In this document: piece by piece, positions 52,140 to 61,914 of the stretch
Layout of the letters: every line of letters begins with the position of its first letter
Position numbering within the stretch: the stretch's first letter is position 1
NCBI GenBank assembly: GCA_947179485.1
Contig: OX359250.1
Coordinates: 44,551,450-44,615,449 of the forward strand
Length of the DNA: 64,000 nt
Direction of reading: 5' to 3'
From: Allacma fusca
Lineage: Eukaryota > Arthropoda > Collembola > Symphypleona > Sminthuridae
Position numbers and translations under genes: made by a program
Notes under the pieces: model-generated
The model's database searches: none
What the model was told of the DNA's origin: nothing
Seen by the model: the letters and a program-made list of their open reading frames with translations, nothing else

Positions 52140-52527
52140 GTGAGTTCTCCTCCCGTATTTATTATTACAAACTTACTCATCTCCTGTACTCCATGAAGAA
52201 TGTGGGTCCCAAAATTATATATTTTTCTGTTTGGGATAATAACTAATCAAATAATTTATGAGGACCTGGCTTCTTGAACTATTTGGTTCCCTGTTGAAAG
52301 TATATCGTCAAGAGGCAAAATGGACTAGATTCATTCAAACAAAATGATATATGTACTTGTAGTTTCACTGAATGTCAATAGTGGAGCAAGTGCACTAAAA
52401 AAATAAAGCAAAATGGACTGCGTGGAATTTATCCTAAGATATTTTATCTCTTCCTGAAACTTGAATTGTCTAGTTTTGAAAATACCAAATGTATGAACTA
52501 ATCCCTCGACTTTTATCTTTCCGACAG
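52140..52527 (+). other. CAP intron, 388 bp
   Basis: AT-rich. It ends TTTTATCTTTCCGACAG, a good acceptor. Nothing else seen. Confidence 0.88.
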
Positions 52528-52658
52528 TTTATGAATTGAAAAAAGAAGATTACAAAACTACTCCTACTGGAGCTACAAGACGGGCGGAATTTACACCGAG
52601 GAAGTACGACGGGGTCGGCCCAACAACCCCTGAAGGTGTTCCGATTGCTTTAAAAAGT
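52528..52658 (+). CDS. CAP: CAP exon entering the SoHo region
   Basis: Acceptor TTCCGACAG|TT in phase 1, donor AAAAGT|GTAAGT in phase 0, 131 bases. It encodes YELKKEDYKTTPTGATRRAE and then FTPRKYDGVGPTTPEGVPIALKS. The G-x-P-T-T-P-E-G-V-P-I-A-L sequence precedes the sorbin-homology core in CAP/SORBS proteins. Vertebrate SORBS proteins have a similar 'G(I/V)P-A-R-S' lead. The tyrosines and threonines here may be regulatory, which is inference. Confidence 0.94.
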
Positions 52659-52750
52659 GTAAGTTTTACTCTTTAAAAATATACCAGAACACACAAATAA
52701 TTTGCGAGTATACATTTGATTTTGGTACTAATCAATGTGTTTGTTTTTAG

Positions 52751-52826
52751 GGTATAACCAGCAACGGCCATGAATGGTATCGTCGCATGTACGAATCCCT
52801 TCATGTAGATAAACCTCATAGAAAAG
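52751..52826 (+). CDS. CAP: CAP exon: SoHo core WYRRMYESLH
   Basis: Acceptor TTTTTAG|GGT in phase 0 and donor AAAAG|GTAACT in phase 1, 76 bases. It encodes GITSNGHEWYRRMYESLHVD and then KPHRK. W-Y-(R/K)-x-M-(Y/F)-x-x-(L/I)-H is the signature of the sorbin-homology region, which in mammals binds flotillin in lipid rafts. The 92-base intron before it is the shortest in the gene. Confidence 0.95.
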
Positions 52827-53192
52827 GTAACTTACATTACTCCTGCTCCGAATACCATGAGCAAGTGAACAAATGTATTAATTTTTTTGGTTTCAAAAAT
52901 TACATACACTTCGGCTACATTATTTTTGAAGTATTTGCTACCTTTTTTGCTACCAAAATCCCTTTTTGAGTGAAAAATAATAAATAAATGAGTTGCGTCA
53001 AAACTCTGGACAGACAAGGTCTATTGAAGAGAAATGATATGATACTCTAAAAAATGCAATGACATGGCTTTACTATTGGAAATATAATGTTCCGTTCCAA
53101 GTTTGAATTTGATTGGAAACCAAATGTTTTTTTTTCTGTTTACCTCATTTAAATTTATATGATGGCTTCACACGGGAATTCGGACGAAGCAG

Positions 53193-53222
53193 ATTATCTT
53201 ACAGTCAGATACAGACGAAAAG
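53193..53222 (+). CDS. CAP: CAP 30-nt microexon closing the SoHo core
   Basis: Thirty bases between a tandem acceptor AAGCAG|AT and the donor AAAG|GTGACA, phase 1 to phase 1. It encodes (D)YLTVRYRRK, the counterpart of the DDYITVKYK sequence that follows the LH core in fly CAP as I recall it. The long T run TTTTTTTTTCTGTTTACCTC about 40-60 bases upstream is a plausible pyrimidine tract. A second acceptor (AAG at 53187-53189) would add one Ala. Skipping the microexon would keep the frame but remove the end of SoHo. Confidence 0.85.
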
Positions 53223-53825
53223 GTGACAGTGATTTTCCCTGTTTTCCGTTTGATCGTCTCTAGTGCTACTAATTTTTATTCTTCCCAATCACTAAACTAA
53301 TACATGAGTATTTTTTTTTAAATTGTACAACTAATCTAAATCACACTAACTGGTTTCTAGTATCTACTGTTGAAGTGATCCTGAAGATATAGATGTAGTT
53401 ACTTCTTGTAACTTGATTGAAAGTGTGAATAATAATTATTCGGAAGCTAAAAACAAGGCAAAATATTGACGATCACGTTTTCTAGTAATGAATCTCGATT
53501 TACTCTTGATAGAATGATACAATGTCTGTGTCTATAAAAATTGTCTGTATACACTCTCTCAAGATTCCTTTCTACAAGGTTCTGCTCTCTCTGTATCTCC
53601 TGTCCAGAAATATTGCATGGTTTGAATTCTTCATGTCAGTCCTGAGAACTTGGTTTGTAATCGGAGTTTCCTTCTCGATGTCAATTAATATCTTTTGTGT
53701 GATGACAACTGTATTGAGTGTTGTAGCAATAATTATTGTGTCTGATGCGGGGTGGTCATGGTCTTTGAAGACGGCTATGTTGTAATTTGATGATTTGATT
53801 GAAATTGGATGGTGATGACTTTCAG
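53223..53825 (+). other. CAP intron, 603 bp
   Basis: It contains an 87-codon hydrophobic open frame (53522-53785) without a credible start context or recognised domain. I regard this as chance. The intron ends with GATGACTTTCAG. Confidence 0.8.
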
Positions 53826-54108
53826 TAACCGGTTTACGATCCCCGTACGGTGGACCAACAGGTGGATCCTGGTCAGAACCCGAGGGTTACGAGTCCGATA
53901 CTTACGCTTATAAGTACGCCACTCTTGACCGTAGAAAACTTCGTGATCGTTACGTTCCCGACACAGAGTACCTTTCACCTGGCCCTGGGACTCCTACTTC
54001 CATTCCAGGAAGTATTCGATTCACTCCGGGCCGGATAGAAGATTACACTCCAGGAAATTCCTCTGTAGCAGCTAAAGAAATTCGACGACATAAGCCCACA
54101 CTTCAATG
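53826..54108 (+). CDS. CAP: CAP exon with GYESDTYAYKYATLDRR and RIEDYTPG motifs
   Basis: Acceptor GACTTTCAG|TA enters in phase 1 and donor CAATG|GTACGG exits in phase 2, 283 bases. In order it encodes a Gly/Pro linker (SPYGGPTGGSWSEPEG), YESDTYAYKYATLDRRKLRD, a Pro/Gly segment (YLSPGPGTPTSIPGS) and RFTPGRIEDYTPGNSSVAAK, ending at KPTLQW. The R-I-E-(D/N)-Y-x-P-G-x-S-S block precedes the tryptophan-containing stretch in insect CAP. The donor splits the final Trp codon and the next exon supplies the missing G. Confidence 0.93.
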
Positions 54109-54752
54109 GTACGGCGTCAATTTTTCTAAAAGAACATGATCCGAAATTTCCCTTACTGTTACCTGACACTCTCAAGAAAAACAAGACAAATTTAAAAGGG
54201 GGAAAAAATTGAAGGAGGAACTAGAATCAGAAATTTAACCCAATTGACATGGTCCGTTACAGCTCCTGCGTATTTATTTTGCTCTGAATCTTTTTTTACT
54301 GTCGTAAATGACATCGTTTTTTTAATGCAGTGCAGTTTCCCTTGGAATAATGTAAGAGCCAAATTTGAGGATGTTCTTATTCAGAGAGTACTTTAACTAA
54401 ATCAGTATTACAGTGGATCACGACCAAGTTCCCATTTAGAATGAAACCATTATAAGTATAATGATACGTGTGAATTTAAAATTTAGATTTAACGTAAAAG
54501 CTGTTTCCAAAAAAGTGTTTATTCTTACAATGAGAACGACTGTGACACATTTGTCAATCAAATTGAGATAAGTTTCTGTACACACGTACATACGTCCCAG
54601 CTTTAAAAAAAATTGAGATCAGTATTCATTGAGAAAGGAATAAAATTGTGAGAGAAGTGATGGTTTTGCTGATAGTGTTGGAGTTGTCAAGGTTGTAATG
54701 AAGAGAAGATGGTTGAGCTTCTGACTGATGATGTTTTAATGATTGTGAACAG
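54109..54752 (+). other. CAP intron, 644 bp
   Basis: AT-rich, ends GATTGTGAACAG. No element seen. Confidence 0.85.
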
Positions 54753-54946
54753 GGCATTAGGATCCAAAGACCTTGGCTACGAAAGTGACTCGAATTTGGT
54801 GATTAGGAAGCGTCAAGAAGCACAAGATATTCCACCGCCTCCTCCATTAAGCCCTGCAGAGCAGCGTCAAGTCTACGTGGAAATCCAGAAAGGTGGCGAA
54901 GTTCCTTTACACGGTTTACGTAAGCCAGCACCGGAGAAACCCAAAG
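54753..54946 (+). CDS. CAP: CAP exon with LSPAEQR and PLHGLRKPAPEKPK motifs
   Basis: Acceptor GTGAACAG|G enters in phase 2 (completing Trp) and donor CCAAAG|GTCAGT exits in phase 1, 194 bases. It encodes GYESDSNLVIRKRQE, then IPPPPPLSPAEQRQVYVEIQ and KGGEVPLHGLRKPAPEKPK. The GYESDS...RK, LSPAEQR...Y..(I/V)QKGGEVPLHGLRKPAPE(K/R)P order is a hallmark of arthropod CAP, and this is the firmest single exon for the family call. The PPPPPL run is a likely SH3 or profilin/EVH1 ligand. Confidence 0.95.
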
Positions 54947-57359
54947 GTCAGTCTCTATACTTTATTATTTTCTCACCTTTTGATTCACCTAAAAAATCAC
55001 ACTTGTTTTCACTTTCCATTTTAAGTTTTTTTTTCCCCATCCCCACATATTACTCACTTAATTAATTACTCTGTAGAACTTGCTCACTTTATTTTTCTAT
55101 GGTATCAAATGATAATTTTTACTCTCCTCGGACTCGGCACATGTAACTATTTGTATTTAATAGTTATTCTAATGGTCGCTCACACTCTGTAGGAGTCAGA
55201 GATCTACAGGCTGGAAATAATTTAATGTATAATTTTATTACCCAGTGTAAGTAGTTTGTTTCTACAGATTGTAGTTCGTCAAAAGTAATAATTCGTCTCT
55301 GTACATAACTTCACGTTGGACTCCACGACTGTAAAATTATTGTGTAGATGTATTTATATTCTCTCTTGTATTGTCCCACACAAGTTGTTTAGCTGTACTA
55401 GACTGTAGTCTTGTGATGCATGGCTTATTTCTGCATGGTCGTATAATTTTAAATAAGATTGCTTATTGATTTTTGATTTATTTAAATATATACTATTAGC
55501 TCATGCACTTTTATAATTTTGGAGACGTTAGTATCTACTTACAGTATTTGTTTCCCAAGTGGTTTCACTTCGTGCATGTGTCATTGAAGTATTTTTTTAG
55601 GACGCTTGATAACGCTTAAAGCTTTGCAATTTCCAAATTTTTTTGCTTCTGCCTTTTTTTTTTTGGGTGTCAACAGTTGAAACATGACTTTATTAATTCT
55701 GTGGGAGGAGTTTGACCTGACTGGATATTAATTTGAGGACGAAATTATTTCTGCGAGGGCGTAATTAATTCGTCTCTATAGTTAAAAACAAAATTAATTA
55801 CTACTCAATGCATAGAAAATTGTACAAACTGTGTACCCCTGTCATTAACATTGTACTCACTGTATTATATGACTAACCGATAACGTACGTGAGCGGGATG
55901 GGCTATTTTATAAAGTATGGGAGGTGTCATCATATTGAGGTCCTCCGCTACCTAATTATTCCTGGTGTACAGATTCCCTGGTTGTAGTTTCTAGATGAAG
56001 TTATTATAATAGCTCCCATATTTTACTCTAGTGTTTTTAAACCCTTGTATCTGTATACCCCTCTCTGTATGATTGCCTGTCAATGAGTCATACATTTTGG
56101 CATGGGAAGTATTTATACATACATAGAATTAATAATTAGTGAGATATTTACAGTGCATGATTAAATCATAAGTTCCATCCTTGACTGCTCATTATGCTTG
56201 CTTAAGCAATAATTTTTTACTGTTTATTTGAAATCAATGAATCAATCAAGTTAAGTCTGACAACCTGTTAAAAGGAGCAAGTTTTGAGGGGCAAGAAAAA
56301 AATCATGTAGCCTTGGTGGTATTTTTTTCTCATAATGTTCATAAATTCCAATTTTTATTCTCCCTTCCGGGCGGCCTGGGATTTTAAATACTGGGTTTTG
56401 TACGTAGGTGATGGTCTTGTATAGGTTATGTAATTACATTTCATTAGGGGGTCTGAGCAAGTGTTTTGTATTTTTATTTGGGAACTTTCATAAAGGTGTT
56501 TTTCCATTTTGCCCCCCCCCCAAAAAAATGGTGCATGAAACATTTTGTGCACTTGCATCCAAAGCAGCCACTGCATTTCCCTTGGGCATGAGAGGACTTA
56601 ATTGAGGAAAGAGCCAAGAGAAAGTGAACTTTCTAAAAAATTGTGGGAAAGACAAGGAAGGGAAAACGCTGTTGGAGGGGAAGGAGTGGGAGAAGCTAAA
56701 AAGGGAAGGATTCTATAGAGGCAACGTAAGAAAATGTAAACAAAAAAAAAGAATGCATTGATACATATGTACGTATTGAGACATACATAGAGAATTTATA
56801 AGGCTGGCTCCTACTACATATGGAATTGAACTGACAATAATGAGCACGTGTTATCCAGCAGCCCCTGGACGTTTCTGGACTACTGAATTGAACTGAATCC
56901 CTCAGAAAAAAAAAGTGGACACTTCTTGATAATAATTTGCTCTGCCAATAAGCTGCCTAAGAGTCTTTATATAAATATATATGGAAGCGTATATAATGTG
57001 TAAAGGGTAATTTTGGTGGCCGGGTTCTCTTTATCGCCTCAATGTATTACAATTTATTTGATGGAGCAACGCAGCACAGTGGGCGTAATGTTGTTGTATA
57101 GAAGTAAACTGAGAGGAACTGTCAACTGTAACAGCCCTTTGGAGAGGAATTGAGTACTTTCCCGTACAAGTTAATGTCACCTTATATCTATAGTTTAATG
57201 ACCCTGCATATATACAATAGCCAGTAGTATTGTGTACTCTAGTGACACTATACTGCGTATAGTTGTTGTAATAGCCGTAATCTTTCTACTCTCACAGTCA
57301 CAGCTATACTACTTAAACAAACTCAAGACAATATCTTGCACACGAAATTCTTCTTGTTG

Positions 57360-57461
57360 GTAGCAAAAAAAAAAAAAACAATGTATCTTTGACCAAGATG
57401 CTGCTGTTGTTGCTGCTGCTGCTACATCTACTACTGAAGCTCAACTTCTTTACTTCACAGT
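57360..57461 (+). promoter_or_regulatory. Possible leader of an alternative CAP first exon, with a leucine uORF
   Basis: ATG at 57398 opens a 23-codon frame of almost pure Leu (MLLLLLLLLHLLLKL) ending at TGA 57467. It overlaps the next ATG at 57462. If transcription began upstream, this would be an upstream ORF controlling the start at 57462. TATA-like AT-rich sequences lie around 56970-57000 and 57205-57215, too far upstream to be convincing. Confidence 0.22.
57398..57436. repeat. CTG/TTG/CTA trinucleotide-rich stretch
   Basis: GATGCTGCTGTTGTTGCTGC-type repeats: a short imperfect (CTG)n run, not long enough to suggest instability. Confidence 0.7.
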
Positions 57462-57471
57462 ATGATTGAAG
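57462..57471 (+). CDS. CAP: Candidate alternative first coding mini-exon (MIE-)
   Basis: ATG ATT GAA G is followed by GTAGGC, a usable donor, leaving phase 1. Joined to the acceptor at 57589 it gives M-I-E-G-C-D-K-A, in frame with the giant exon. Sequence just before it (CTTCTTTACTTCACAG) looks like a strong acceptor, so a 5' untranslated exon could splice onto it. As an internal exon after 54946 it would hit an immediate TGA, so it only works as a start. This is a hypothesis from phase and splice sites alone. Confidence 0.25.
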
Positions 57472-57588
57472 GTAGGCTGCCAATTTGCACCAATTGTATC
57501 AACCAAATTTCACATAATATCAAGTATCAATAGCGGGTGAAGGGCTTATATAGTTCACGAGACCGTAGGAAAAAAAAACAAATTACAG

Positions 57589-60500
57589 GCTGTGACAAGG
57601 CCAGTATTTTTGGAAGGCTAAAAAACTTGCATCATTGGTTTGTGTACGATTTAAATGTAGCAATGTCTCCGATGCCCTCCTTCGAAGAAGTGAAAAGGAG
57701 CCTCGCATCCCGTCCACGATCGGGCTCTCCCAGTAGTTTCCGAAGTGGAAGTCCATCCATGCTAAAGTCCCCACAATCCACTGTTGCTCTCATCCAAGAA
57801 AGAATTCAAGCCAAACTCCGTCGAGCCAATTCGGACATCAACCCAGCCAAGCTCCATGGGCGGAGTAGATCCAGTCCGGGAAATTCCGCAGCATCCCGCC
57901 TCATCCATTCTGTCAGGTCAGTAAGTCACGTTCGAGGGGCCCTTCCCGCATCCTTCATCCCCATTCGGTCCAGAAATACCAGCATGGAGAAACTCCGGGT
58001 GAGCTCACCCGAGCTCACTAGTCCCCGAGAAGTTAAAAAAGCTATGGAGACCTCTCACAAGCTATCAATCAAATTGGAGGTTGTAGAACCCGCCCCAGCA
58101 TCCAGTAGTAAAAGTAATGGTTCCCGAAAAACCAAACACACGGAAAGCTCGGAGAAAAAATCCGGGATGAAGAAATCTGGAACAAGTAGCAAAACCGGGA
58201 AGAAAGCCAAGAGTGTCAAAATTGCTGAAAATGGAGCTACAACTATAAATGATAAAATAAGTTCAAATGGACACTCACCCGTCCCTGCCAAACCGCCCCG
58301 GAAACTACATGGGAAGTCTTCGGAGGGGAAAGTAGAGAGCACTCCTGGTGGGAAAGTTCATAAAACAGTGAAAGCTACTCCGGTAGCAACAAGACATGCA
58401 GGATGTTTGTCACCCCATCATTCCCGACCGACTTCCCCGGGCGGGTCAGCTGGACTTTCCCTTGCTCCCGCTGCATCTTCCAGTAATAGTATGAATATCC
58501 CCATCCCGCCGAAAATACCTCCAGGGATGCTCGTCAAGTCCTCAGCTGGATTAGGAAGTGGGGGTGGGGGTAAAAGTGAGAAGAGGAAATCCGGGTCATT
58601 GGGTTCAACAGGAGGTGGTGGAACAATCGTAGCAGCAACAGCTGGCGGAATGTCCTCCGTAACCTCGGGGTCATCATCCCAACCAGGATCATCGGGCACA
58701 ATAACAACAACAACCACTACTACGAGAGGATCCGCCAGTTTGACTTTAACATCAGGAATATCAACAAGTGGAAGGAGTGGGGGGATGTCATCTCGCTCCC
58801 ATCGATCACCGGGAGATGGGTTGAGTCAAGAGAAAGATAATAAAGGTAATCGGATTAGTCGTTCCACATCATCCAAAGTGTGTTCCTCAGTGGTACAATT
58901 GACTGCCACCATTTCGGCGTCTGAGTCCGGGACGACTCATAACAAAGGGAAATGGACTAGGATGGAGGTGGAGGAGAGACGAGCCACTAAACGTGCTCGG
59001 GAGGAAGAGGGCTCTAAGTCTTGTGAGAGAAAGGATGGAGGAAGAATGGAAGGGAGAAAGAATGAGCGAAAGCGAGAGGAGATGATGATGGAGGAAGCCT
59101 CCTCATTATTTCTCCCATTATCCCTCCCATTAACGTCAACCTTACCCTCCTCACCCTTCCTGACAATCCCACCCCGGAAAGGGAAGGATTTCTTGACGGA
59201 GGTGTGGACCTTGGAAGAGGAGCATGATAGTTGCACGAGTCGGAGTTGTACACCGAACTTCCGCTCATTACCAGCTCTCACACCGTATCTGAGGGAGACG
59301 AAACGAGTCACGGGATCTATGTTCGTGACGAAAACTAATCATGCTGCGATGCTCCGGGAGAAAGCTGCCTTGGCTAAGCGGCTTGGCTTGGATGAAGCTT
59401 CCTCCTCCACTAATACCGGCAGTAAATTCCACAAAGCTAAAGGAAATAAGAAGCTAAAGAGTAGGAGTAGCAGTGCAGGGAGTCGACAAGACTCAGTCGT
59501 TCCTTTAGGAGCCGGCCCCGACTCTGAGGCAAGTCATAATAAAGGAAGGAACAATGGGGTCTTTCGGAGTGCGTCATGTTTGGGTCTCCGACGGTCCCGG
59601 GATTACACATATGCTAAGTACATCCTTGAGCTCCAGCACTCTCGGAAGAAGTCCCCGAGGTTCGTTCAGCTCCATCGGCTTTACTCCTCTCTGGAGAGAT
59701 TAGGACAGTTGGAGCGGTCCACGTCCATGTATGACATTCCTATCCTTAGCTTAGAGCGTCAGCTGGATTTCGATGCTTGGTGGAAGGTCCGGAACCGGAC
59801 TCGGGTGGATGAAGAAATTGCATCTATTTCCAGCCAGCTCTCCACAGCTCAGAGAAACCGGGAATTTTTCTTCCGCCCAAGACGGGTCGAGGAGTTCAAA
59901 TGGAAGGGTGACTCCGCTCTGAGATGCAAGCAATGGTCCATAAATGAGCTCCGGAGTTTTCTAATGGGAGAAGAAGAGAAACGGCACTCCAAGTCCGCCA
60001 GTGATTTACATAAAACGGCCTGGAGAGGAACCTCTGTCAAGGAGGTGGCTCTCACTATGGAAGTAAATGCCCTCTCCAAAAGTGGGCTCACATTTGCAGA
60101 GAGTAACCGTATCTTCGGCGGACCTTGGCTCCGGAGAGCATTCTCAATGAGCTCCACGCTCAGTGAGGACCAGCGAGAGAACATTAAGAAGAGATTAGGC
60201 ACTTTGATCAGTCCTGAGAGACTCAAGAGTAAGAAGGAGAGGGAAGGGAGACCATCTGAGAGGAGAGTAGTCACTTCCAGAATGGGACTCACAGCATCCT
60301 CTGACCCTCCTTCGTCCTCAGCCCTCTACCGCACCGAGTCCGGGAGGATCTTCGGAGCGGACGGATGCCTCACGGAGGCAGCCAAGAAACAACTCTCCAG
60401 GTCCCTGAGCCAGGAGTTCCGAGAGAAAAAAAGTGTGGAGAAAGTTGTGAGGACGACCAAAACGGATAATAAAACGAGTAAAGTGGACAAGACGAAAAGT

Positions 60501-61914
60501 TCAGAGTCCGAGTCAGCTAAATCCGATGACTCTGTCCGGACTGTGATCCACGTCCCAATTTCCACACAGTTGCTCCTCAAAAAGATGGAGAAGGAGAAAG
60601 AAAAGGAGAAAAGTCGGATCCCAGTCTACAGCGTCTATTGTAGTAAAGGTGTGCCTTCGAAAGTGACTTTCTTTGAAAATTACTACCATAAACCTGGAGA
60701 CTCTCCCAAGCAGTTCTCAACCCTCCCCACTATAAGGAGTAAGGGGAGCGTGTCTACGGCTAAGATCGTCAAAACTGGGAGTAGCACCGTGGGTCGAAGT
60801 GTCTCTCCTTCACACTTGAGGAAAGGAGAAAGTATTTGTGGAGAAAGGAAACGCGGACCCTCTGTCTCTCCCGTGAGATCCCCTCTTGGAACTTTAAGAA
60901 GGTCACGATCCGCGAGTCCAAGTTCCAGCACTAAAACAGCATTGTCGTACATGTCCCATGTGAACGTCATCTCAAGGCTGGCATCATTACTCCTGAAAAA
61001 AGATGAGGCTCTCAAACACCTCGTGACACGAGAAATTATGGAGAGAGATAAATTGGAGCGTCTGAGACTCACCAATGCGGGTGAGGTGGATAGACTCAAG
61101 TACTATTTTGAAACATTTTACTCAAATGAAGATGAATATAGGAAGCTTCTCCCTGAAATCAATCTTCTCCGGTGTCTCTTCTGCTCCGACCCTAATTTAG
61201 CTCGGATGACGGAGTGGCGCTCGGATCATTGCGACCGACGCTGTGCCAGTGCGGATATATTCAAGGAAAAATTGGAAAGGCACCAGCAGCAGCAGTTGGA
61301 CCGAAAGCCGGACGGGCGGGAGTCCTCCCCCGTCAACTGCTCCTCCCCAGATCTATATTTGAACTCGAGGTCAAGGAAGCCCATTTACCAGCCCAGCTCC
61401 ACCCCTAACGTCTGTCAACCAACTTTAACAGCCCATTGCTTCCTGGAGTCTCCGAACAAGTCCTTGGAGTACCTTAATCAACCCCTGGTTCAGCAGCCCG
61501 CGAGCTCATCTTGCTACAGCTCCGACTACTCCGGGAACTTCTGGGACTACTACTCCGCCACGGACTCCGTGGGGACGGCTTCTCCTTCCCCACCCTACCA
61601 CTCCGTCTCCATCCCTCCACCTCCCCGGGTCCTGGAGTCACGAGGGGTTGGGAGCAAAGGGACGAGCAGTGGGAACTGGAACGTGGACCCTGCTCTTCAT
61701 CAGCCCAAATTCCGCTACGTCCCCCCTCAGCCCCGAACAAACATCCATCCGATGCCGCCGCCACTCCCGCCACCGCCCGCACCCCCCAAAATCTCTGCCC
61801 TTCAGCAGCAAGTGGGAGGGAACATCAGCAATAAAAGTAATAGTGAGAACCGTCCTTGTAATCCATACTTGTATCGAAGTGTTCGCTATTGGAGACCACG
61901 GACTCGCACCAGAG
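57589..61914 (+). CDS. CAP: CAP giant exon: 1441-codon Ser/Arg/Pro-rich region
   Basis: A single exon of 4326 bases from acceptor AAATTACAG|GC to donor CCAGAG|GTGACA, phase 1 to 1, in line with the exon ending 54946. It opens CDKASIFGRLKNLHHWFVYD, then MSPMPSFEEVKRSLASRP (57663; this Met is an alternative start). Next come a basic Ser-rich stretch with PAKPPRK (58280), a Gly/Ser/Thr low-complexity part (58480-58800) and a charged block (58960-59100). A better-ordered part at 59560-60250 contains RDYTYAKYILELQ, DAWWKVRNRTRVDEEI and CKQWSINELRSFLM. Two ES-x-RIFG repeats follow (60096, 60333), then a helical, coiled-coil-like part (60955-61160), LLRCLFCSDP, DRRCASADIF, and a proline-rich end (61590-61800, HPMPPPLPPPPAPPK). 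No catalytic domain is seen, so it is probably a long disordered scaffold carrying SH3/EVH1 ligands and phosphosites. It is visibly richer in GC than its surroundings. The exon call is sure; the exact 5' boundary less so. Confidence 0.88.

Larger units (their letters stand above)
54947..57588 (+). other. CAP intron, 2.6 kb, possibly holding a second promoter
   Basis: AT-rich. It includes an 8-base C run at about 56513, an A run at 57365-57378, a CTG/TTG-rich stretch (57398-57436) and a mini open frame near the 3' end described separately. The acceptor used at 57588 (ACAAATTACAG) lies after an A-rich rather than pyrimidine-rich tract. Confidence 0.65.

Noticed and set aside
53522-53785. 87-codon hydrophobic + strand frame inside a CAP intron
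   Set aside because: It could look like membrane segments, but no acceptor/donor pair keeps phase with the flanking exons 53222 and 53826, and the conserved CAP order needs no exon here.
58937-59311. 124-codon antisense frame in the giant exon, and other antisense frames at 58055-58342, 58418-58717, 59849-60292 and 60683-61099
   Set aside because: Antisense shadows of a long GC-richer exon with Ser/Pro-rich codons.
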